Below are positions 57,087-64,000 of a DNA stretch of 64,000 nt, in pieces. The notes under the pieces were generated by a model. It was not told the origin of the DNA, searched no databases, and saw only the letters and a list, made by a program, of their open reading frames with translations. The position numbers and the translations under genes are program-made. The stretch's first letter is position 1. Each line of letters starts with the position of its first letter. The stretch spans positions 541,189-605,188 of the forward strand of contig CABFPE010000217.1 of assembly GCA_900660155.1 (NCBI GenBank), given 5' to 3'. The DNA is from Hofstenia miamia (lineage: Eukaryota > Xenacoelomorpha > Acoela > Hofsteniidae).

Positions 57087-59064
57087 AAACATATACATAC
57101 ATACGTATATATTCAAGCATATAATGAAATGGAAATATATTTAATTAAATTTTCTCTTCCTAGAATCGGTTCTATTTACCTAGGGCTCGACTATAAGAAT
57201 TGTGTTGAAATGTCATTCTAGTTTTTAAGAAATATGTAATATTGATAGTTTATTTTCTATTTCAAGATAAAATTCGTGCTGAACTGCTAACATATGTTTT
57301 TTACATGTATGTAAATTCCTGGAAGGAGCTTTGACTGACTATTACGTTAATAAACTTTGAAATTAAATAGGATTTAATCAAAGTACTTCCTCAAATCTGA
57401 TTTCCGTAATAATAGCTTTTAATTTCCATTGATACTGAAATATAATCATTATTCGTTTTGAATAATGTTATATCCAATCATAAAAACAATTACCTAGTAC
57501 AAAAATATCCACTCTCTTCAACTATAAGCAATTCTCTCATTTAATTTTTCAGATTAAAGATTGTACACGCATACAAAAAGTGAATTAATATTGTATATTG
57601 AAAATACACATTAAGTGAGTCAATTTGGAAGACAATTAAGGCCAAAATTCCAGATTAAGCATTATTCGGAGTACCTTTCAGTACATATGTAAGCTAAGTG
57701 GCATCATTAGTTGCATGACCTCGAAATCTTCTCAGACATGGAAGTTCAAGTTCTTGCCTTTTAATACAATAAAAATCATAATTTCGTATTAAAGCATGAT
57801 TTTGTCAGCACTTTTTCCCCACCTTTCATACTAATCATATACTGAGAACTTGTACATCAAATTAATCCATAGATGAAGTAAGTCTTAGTAAGAATACTGC
57901 AATGCAGTTGTTAATACTAAAGTTTATACCTTTTTTGCATCTACCTAGAGTACGTAAAATGGAAACTGGTGTTCTATTAATTGAAAAATTAACACTACGC
58001 GACGGCAAAGCAATTTTATTGCTATTTTTTCTTTCTTAAACTTCTATTCTGAATATTGATAAACAATAAACTTTGTATATCAAATTTACAAAATTTTTAG
58101 ATTTTTACATCTTAAATCTATAAATTTTCAACACAAGATGGCGTTTATTAATCGTTTTATTTTGCAGATAAACATATTTTAAAAACCGTCAGGGAAAGAG
58201 CTAGAAGGGCGACAGCCACTTTGTCGGGCAATTTCACCCCATTTTGAATCACTCTCATTCTGTTTGAAGAATTTCAACAATTCCATATTACTAATTACGG
58301 TGAAGTAAGAAACTACTAATAATCACATAACTATATAATTGTCTCAACACATCTAAAATCTTTATTAATAAATTACCCTAAGAATATCTGAATTTATCCA
58401 TGAAAAAATGCTTAGCTCTTCTCCTTATTCATAGTCCCTTAGAAAGAAACCTGGATATAGTTCTAAATGAGCCTCTTTATGGCGGGTGATATATTGAAGT
58501 GTGACTTGTGTTATCAAAATATAATTGTATTTTTCGAATTTTCTTTACTTGAAGCAATGCATTGGAAAACAGTTGCCAAGGGGTTACCTAGTTTTTCATT
58601 GAATATTTTATTCTATTGATTACTTTATCAAATTATCATTATGAATTGGATCTGTATCTAGACGTCATGTTCTACTAAAAATAGAAATTTTAAGCACAAT
58701 ATACCATTTGTTAGATTTCTCATTGTGGAGCAATTGCAGCATTGGGTTAAGTATGTAAGGAACTTTTTTAAATTTACAATTCAGTTAAATCTTGTTTTGA
58801 AACTTCTTACTTTTTTTCATTTGAAGTCTATGGTTTGATTTACATGAAGGTTCCAAAAAAACTGAACATAGTGAACAAAAAGTCAAACAATATAATAGAA
58901 ATGTAAATAAGCAGTGGATGATTCAAGTGCACTGAAAATTGTATAATTTCTGTCTCAGATTTGTTTGAAATTGTTATTGCGTGCTTTATTTGAATACTTA
59001 ACCAATAAAAATGGGAATGTATTGGTTTATATGAAGTGCAGAATTTTTTACTTTTCATAAATGT

Positions 59065-59068
<4 letters not shown>
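57087..59068. other. Gene-free AT-rich stretch
   Basis: Nothing recognisable in about 2 kb. Confidence 0.5.

Positions 59069-59102
<34 letters not shown>
59069..59102. repeat. (TA)n microsatellite
   Basis: About 34 bp of TA. Confidence 0.95.
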
Positions 59103-59105
<3 letters not shown>

Positions 59106-59571
59106 GCTTTCCTTGGATAATTATCTTTTCAAATGTCTGTGACATTAATTTATTTGTAGAATGCTTTAATTTTTATGATGAATGACTGAAAAACCATGTA
59201 GTTTTCTGTAGTTCTGCAGGAAAATCACGGTTTAATGACTAAAAAAATTGATGTGAGTTTGCTATGTTATTCACATTTACTACTTTGACAACAAAGTAAA
59301 CCAACTCACTGTTCTTACCGCTCCTAATTTAAATGTTAAAAATAATTACTTAATTTTTTCAATAATGCTTTTATACAATTTACTCCGTATATAAGATTAC
59401 AAATTTTACAAATTTTTTATATAGCTAATATTTCGTGCAATGTGTTTTTTATGCCATCTAGCGAGCTAAATACGAATAACATTTTAATTAATGATTTGAT
59501 TGTTGTTAACAACTATATTCCAAAATTGACCCCTCAAGTGAAAGGATTTGCAAAAATATAAGAGATGTAAC

Positions 59572-59747
59572 ATGAATTTTGGATTCTTGTTTAATTTATT
59601 TACTCAAATTGCTTTTCATATTACATATTCTTCAACAACATATTCCAATGAGGAGAATTTTGAAAGGAAAACCGGAGCAAATTGCTGCAATTGTTGCAAT
59701 TCAGAAGATCTCGAAGAACTTCCTGGCTTACAGGAAACTGTTAGAAA
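59572..59747 (+). CDS. Speculative first coding exon of a secreted protein
   Basis: Not recognised. From ATG 59572 the frame begins MNFGFLFNLFTQIAFHITYS, a hydrophobic signal-peptide-like start, followed by an acidic and cysteine-paired stretch (NEENFERKTGANCCNCCNSE) and LEELPGLQETVRK. The open frame reaches a consensus splice donor, AAA|GTAAGT, with GT at 59748-59749. A gene model would be a 5' coding exon of about 59 codons with later exons outside what I can identify. A second frame over the same bases (QIAAIVAIQKISKNFLAYRK) is also open, so the reading frame is not decided by the sequence. Chance is a serious alternative in a window without any other host gene. Confidence 0.15.
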
Positions 59748-59759
59748 GTAAGTTATCTA

Positions 59760-61008
59760 AATAATCAATATAACTTCTAGGAAACAAATTTTATTCAATA
59801 AATTTATAGTTATTTACTTTTCTAAATAGAATACAATATTTGCAAATTTTAAAATTCTTTCACATAATAAATGGCTTACGTTAGCTTTGAGTTAACCAAT
59901 TTTTAATTTCTAAGCAAATAAAATTTAAGTAATACGCATAATTTTCGATTGATTTCTAAGTCAAGAATATAAATCCCCAGCATAATTAAATTAATTTCAA
60001 AAATCACGTTTTCCTATACAGTATTATATGTAATTGAATTTTTATGAACACAAATTACTGGGAGTGCTTTGTCACAACAGTTGGCTGACCAATATTCAGG
60101 TATATACTTCACCACACGACAAATGTGTCTAGAGCAACTCTTTTATCAATTATAAATGAATATTTTAGCAATTGAATTGAAGTTTGAAAAACACTATTTT
60201 AGACATTTCCAGTATTTTAAATTTATAAAGCAATTACAAATATGTTGTGTTAATATAGCATATTGACTCTAATACATTTCGAAATATTATATGATGTGTG
60301 ATTCATTAAAACGTAAGCATGTAATTTTGTAATTAATACAAGAATTTCAATGTGTTCTTAGGAAATTAAAATATCTTCAAATCTATCCTATTTAATATTT
60401 TTTCAAATTTTTATTAAGGTGAAATATTTGATTCTATCAATTAATGCACAACAAAGTAATAAACAATAAGTTAACTGAGATTCGTATGTAAGCATACATA
60501 AATTGTATCTACAGCAAATATCTGTATAAATGTATTTTCTATATTTAGCTAATAGTAAATCAAATATTCATAGCTCTCGAACATAAATTTTTATTGGATA
60601 TTTTACAATTCGCTTAATCTTAATAGATGGAGCAGGGATATACGTGGATTCTGTCCACCTCATTAAGATTCTTAGTTGTCGTTCAAAAGGAATAATGTTG
60701 TAATTAAATATTAAACTACCACCAACCGAATCTCTTGACAGCACACTTATGCCATTTGTTGCATTAAAACAATTACTGGCAACTTCCCATGTGTTTATTT
60801 TAGAAGTCTATTGAATTTGTCCGATGCGCTTCCAATAACAAAGAGTCTAATTCACGGAATATCGATCCCACTATTAACTTTCATTCGAGGGAGTACCATC
60901 AAACAATACTGAGTAGAACTGAACTGATTTAATATTTTTGAATGAAAAGTTCGAAAAAAGCAATACAAAAAACGCTCTTTCAATACAAAGATCAACTAAA
61001 AGAGACGT
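59760..61008. other. Gene-free AT-rich stretch
   Basis: I see no downstream exon for the candidate at 59572 and nothing else recognisable. Confidence 0.5.
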
Positions 61009-61056
61009 TATATATATATATATATATATATATATTTACATATATATATATATATT
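61009..61056. repeat. (TA)n microsatellite
   Basis: TA run with one TTTACA interruption. A separate run lies at 61310-61335, with a GC-richer patch (61196-61300, CCCACACCCACACC) between them. Confidence 0.9.
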
Positions 61057-61308
61057 AGTGAGTGTGGGCAAAGCATTTTCAATATCACATCCCCTCGTCA
61101 AAATTAGTTTCTTAATGTCTTTAACATATAATTTGTGTTACTGTTGTTTAACAAACCTAATTCGGAACGCATAATGTGGAATGAGCAGAAAAATTGCCCA
61201 CACCCACACCTGTCCGTAAACAGCAATAAATATGTGCACATACCCCTATCCACGGCTAGAGCGGAAATGCCGGGTACCTGTGGGTAGTAACGATAACGAG
61301 GTCGGGAA

Positions 61309-61339
<31 letters not shown>

Positions 61340-61792
61340 CGATTTTTGTTCAAATAACAATTTATTTTTTTGAATTGTTAAAGTAGCTTAAGTAATTTAA
61401 CTAATAAAATGAGAAAGCAAAATTTAACAAAGAATTTTTTTCGCTAGTTTCAGCTGCCTAGGAACACTTGTTGTGCTAAAGCATCTGTTTTCCTTTGGCT
61501 TTCTAGTACTTTTCAATTAATGAAGTATCCTAAATGATTTCTAGAGTAATTCAATTATTCAAATGCCCTCTGAATTATTTGAACTTATTTGCAACTAAAA
61601 TACTAAAAATTCTGCTAATTAAATAAGTGGATGTAAATATTTACCAAGGGATGTAACCTTCTTAGAATTGAAGCCACGCAAATGGGATTGTATTATATAC
61701 AGTGAAACAATTATATTATATTATTTATTTTTTTGTTTGTAAAATTCTATTTGTTCAGAAAGATTTAAGAAGTTGTAAATTTTTCTTCCCAT

Positions 61793-61918
61793 ATTTTGTA
61801 CACAAAATACAAAATACACGCATAATTGCGCGTTGTACACCTTCTTAACTTTCAGATAACATTTTGTACACAAAATACAAAATACACGCATAATTGCGCG
61901 TTGTACACCTTCTTAACT
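61793..61918. repeat. Direct tandem repeat, two 58-bp copies
   Basis: ATTTTGTACACAAAATACAA begins at 61793 and again at 61861. The 58-base unit is identical in both copies and is separated by 10 bases (TTCAGATAAC), giving a 68-base period. Each unit contains TTGCGCGTTGTACACCTTCT, which resembles TTGCGCTTTGTACACTTTTC at 62990 in the cluster 1 kb downstream. Confidence 0.9.
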
Positions 61919-62031
61919 ACCATTTATTTCAAGATTCAACAATTATGCTAGAAATTATTACTTAAAAAACGCTTGACTTACTTTAGAATGAACTTTTAAA
62001 CCAGATTTTTTGTTTATTGGTACAGCTCAGT

Positions 62032-62436
62032 TAGGGTTGCCTGGTTACTACTTATTAGTAAATATACTTACTATTAAGTTACTGCTTACTAGTAGTTTTA
62101 CTAGTAATTTAATTTGAGCCTTCTGCGGCAGGTTACGGGGGTTAGTAGTAATAACCCTTTTCAAGTGACTGGTGAGGTCGAGTGGCAGGGTCATACTGTA
62201 GTGTCAGTCAAACATGAACGACATTATATTACATCTTCGCTCTTGCATGCATTAATGCAGTCATACAACCAATTAACTACTAACTGGCACGCAATTGATA
62301 GACAAATCTCCCAATAATTATGCGTAATGCAGGACATCAGAGTATTTTAGCAGGATGTTAGTAGTATGCTGGTGAGTTCCTAGCCTAGTAAGTTACCAAT
62401 GACCCGTTTCATGGCTACTGCAATTTGCCAACGCTA
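62032..62436. mobile_element. Non-autonomous hAT-type element, 405 bp
   Basis: Ends TAGGGTTGCC (62032) and, on the other strand from 62436, TAGCGTTGGC, 8 of 10 identical. They are flanked by AGCTCAGT (62024-62031) and AGCTCAGC (62437-62444), 7 of 8 identical and positioned exactly at the ends. The left interior is rich in TTACTA/TACTAGTA repeats (62050-62112). The interior has no transposase. Confidence 0.8.
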
Positions 62437-62444
62437 AGCTCAGC

Positions 62445-62798
62445 AATTCAATGAACTCAATGTGCCTAGGTGCAGTAACAAAGCTTTTTCTTGCTGTGCC
62501 TCTAAATGAGCAGTCTGTATCAATTGCAATTCATAAGTATTTGCAATGTTATAAGTATTATGTACTACAAATACATAACTAGTTAAATCGATTCGATGTA
62601 ATATATTTCCGCGCCCATGAAGAGTGGTTAACTTGCCTGGTGCAAGGAGTAAAAAATTCGCGATTAAAACTACGCGCGTAAAATGTTGAAGATCACATTT
62701 GTTCTAAATAAGCCTTTTCAATGTGCTAGTCATTTCCAAACTGTATATTTAGGTGTGCGTGTATTTTTTGGAGATTATAAGAGAATTTTTAAAAAAAT
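62445..62798. other. Gene-free stretch
   Basis: I see nothing recognisable. Confidence 0.5.
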
Positions 62799-63037
62799 GT
62801 ACAATGCGCAAGTATATATTATATAGAAACTTCAATAATTTTTTTAATAAAAAATATGTTAATTTAAAAATGCTTTAGAAGGTGTTTTTTCAGTTATGTG
62901 GAAATTTCCTAATATGAAAATAGCCTAAAAACATTCCCTAATACCGAACTGCTAAGTTGCGCTTTGTACTATGTAAATATCGGTTCAGCTTGCGCTTTGT
63001 ACACTTTTCTTAAAATTTCCATAGTACAAAGCGCAAG
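62799..63037. repeat. Cluster of inverted GTACAAAGCGCAAG motifs
   Basis: GTACAATGCGCAAG at 62799-62812, TTGCGCTTTGTAC at 62957-62969, CTTGCGCTTTGTAC at 62989-63002 and GTACAAAGCGCAAG at 63024-63037. They form two inverted pairs: 62799/62957, about 170 bp apart, and 62989/63024, a tight hairpin with perfect 14-base arms. This fits a small MITE plus a partial second copy, or a nested insertion. Confidence 0.75.
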
Positions 63038-63351
63038 TATGAGTTTATACACACGTATACATAATACTTTACTAAGTATTAATACTAAGGACGTCATTTG
63101 TGAACAAGCTACTTCTAAATAGACGATTATGAATGTTTCAAAGCCTACTGACTTGAAGAATTAGTGCAAGAAGCAAAATGACACAAACAAAATAAAGTTT
63201 GATATATCAATGTAAAAGTAGTCATCAATGTGTTGTGGTGTATTGAAATTTTCGCGTGTCACAAAATATTTAATAATGAAGGAATTTCATATTTTCGAGT
63301 AGGTATTTCGTAAATTCGTGTATTTTACTTAATCTGTCAAAAGCGTAAGTG

Positions 63352-63520
63352 TATTTATCTTCAATTTTGTAAATTTTAATGCGGTATAAGACAAATTACA
63401 AGTAATTGTAAGAGAAATTTAGCGTCGTATAAACTATTTTTGCCAATATTTCTCAATTGTCCGGCTTAAGTTGATTCTGCTTTTTGCTGGATTGGAATCC
63501 AGATACTGAAAAAAGGCATT
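63352..63520. repeat. Unclassified dispersed repeat, copy 2 (mate 7380-7546)
   Basis: Diverged same-orientation copy of 7380-7546, sharing TATTTATCTTCAA, AAGACAAATTACAAG and the GCTGGATTGGAATCCAGATACTG-like block in order. Confidence 0.65.
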
Positions 63521-63653
63521 CAACGGAACTCGTGTGTTCCTTCCAGCAACATACTGATCTCTGTGCTTATTGAAACATCCTGCTTTTATTGATATAAATT
63601 GCATTTAAATAAAATAAGAAAACTTTAAAGCAGTAAGTAATACATCATATATT

Positions 63654-63720
63654 CAGTTGCGTATTTAGGGGGGGGGGCTTTGTGCCTGGACCCCCTCTTT
63701 GGGACATTCCAATTTCAACT
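63654..63720. mobile_element. Left-end fragment of the GTACxCCAGG MITE family
   Basis: CAGTTGCGTATTTAGGGGGG at 63654 followed by CTGGACCCCC and GGGACATTCCAATTTC fits the G-rich end and GGGACATTCCA motif of the copy at 41522-41762. The rest of the element cannot be followed, and no target duplication was found. Confidence 0.45.
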
Positions 63721-64000
63721 CTTCTCATACGATCTGATCGATATATTGATGAACAGACATAAACTGCAAAAAACTAGTATTACATTGTATTCTTTTTTCC
63801 TCCATCTGTCTTTTTGGTTTATTTATCATATATGCATGGGTGAGCACTGCATCATGATAAGAGAGTGAAAAAACTACCTAGGCCTATATGTCTCGGATAA
63901 GAATTGAGTCCCGCCCCCTTTTAGAAATTCTCGATATGCGCATGCATACATTCAAATACAGATTATAGAATTACATTAGCAAATATGTATATATATATAT
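63721..64000. other. Gene-free stretch to window end
   Basis: Ends in a (TA)n run from about 63985. A C-rich spot at 63911-63921 is not assigned. Confidence 0.5.

Noticed and set aside
1-64000. Search for CRISPR arrays, bacterial operons, rRNA or tRNA genes
   Set aside because: No regularly spaced identical repeats with unique spacers were seen. Composition and transposon content are eukaryotic, and no convincing tRNA cloverleaf or rRNA segment was noticed by eye. A covariance-model scan would be needed to exclude tRNAs.

Overview
This is a strongly AT-rich, non-bacterial window. It has no dense reading frames, operons or ribosome-binding sites. It does have many (TA)n microsatellites, eukaryotic DNA transposons (hAT, P-element/THAP9-like, Tc1-like, mariner-like) and a non-LTR retrotransposon 3' end with a (TTA)n tail. 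An invertebrate metazoan draft genome is the most likely source. I cannot name the species. I found no intact, convincing host gene; the window reads as intergenic or intronic DNA full of decayed mobile elements.

Layout. 21-734 is a complete non-autonomous hAT element with a perfect 8-bp target duplication. 2764-5809 holds three copies (two full, one partial) of a ~0.92 kb unit; the third lies on a 752-bp contig that repeats sequence already present. 5811-6331 is a Tc1-like fragment cut at a contig end. 9313-9624 is a hAT-type MITE with a sister copy at 46750-47135. 12660-13640 is a degenerate AT-rich minisatellite. 15.4-22.5 kb is the transposon-rich core: a hAT transposase pseudogene (15779-17490), a LINE 3' end (18605-19476), a P-element-like transposon with both ends preserved (19536-21593), a palindrome cluster (21688-21920) and two hAT transposase scraps on tiny contigs. 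Two gaps of exactly 1000 N follow (22507-23506 and 43174-44173).

From 24 to 42 kb the sequence is mostly gene-free, with a hAT-like element (24514-24951), a Tc1-like fragment (29178-29375), a MITE family with five recognisable copies across the window, and a second large duplication (34608-35397 = 35743-36532). From 44 to 64 kb there are a hAT MITE with a perfect target duplication, an unclassified dispersed repeat, a mariner-like transposase pseudogene (minus strand, 53469-53990), a further hAT-type element with a near-perfect target duplication (62032-62436) and a cluster of inverted GTACAAAGCGCAAG motifs.

The best supported and most interesting items are the P-element-like transposon, with matching ~31-41 bp terminal repeats and an exact 11-bp internal inverted repeat, and the set of small elements whose 8-bp target duplications identify them as hAT-type. 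I see no evidence for a new multi-gene system. Single-N joins and duplicated contigs mean several apparent structures may be assembly artefacts.
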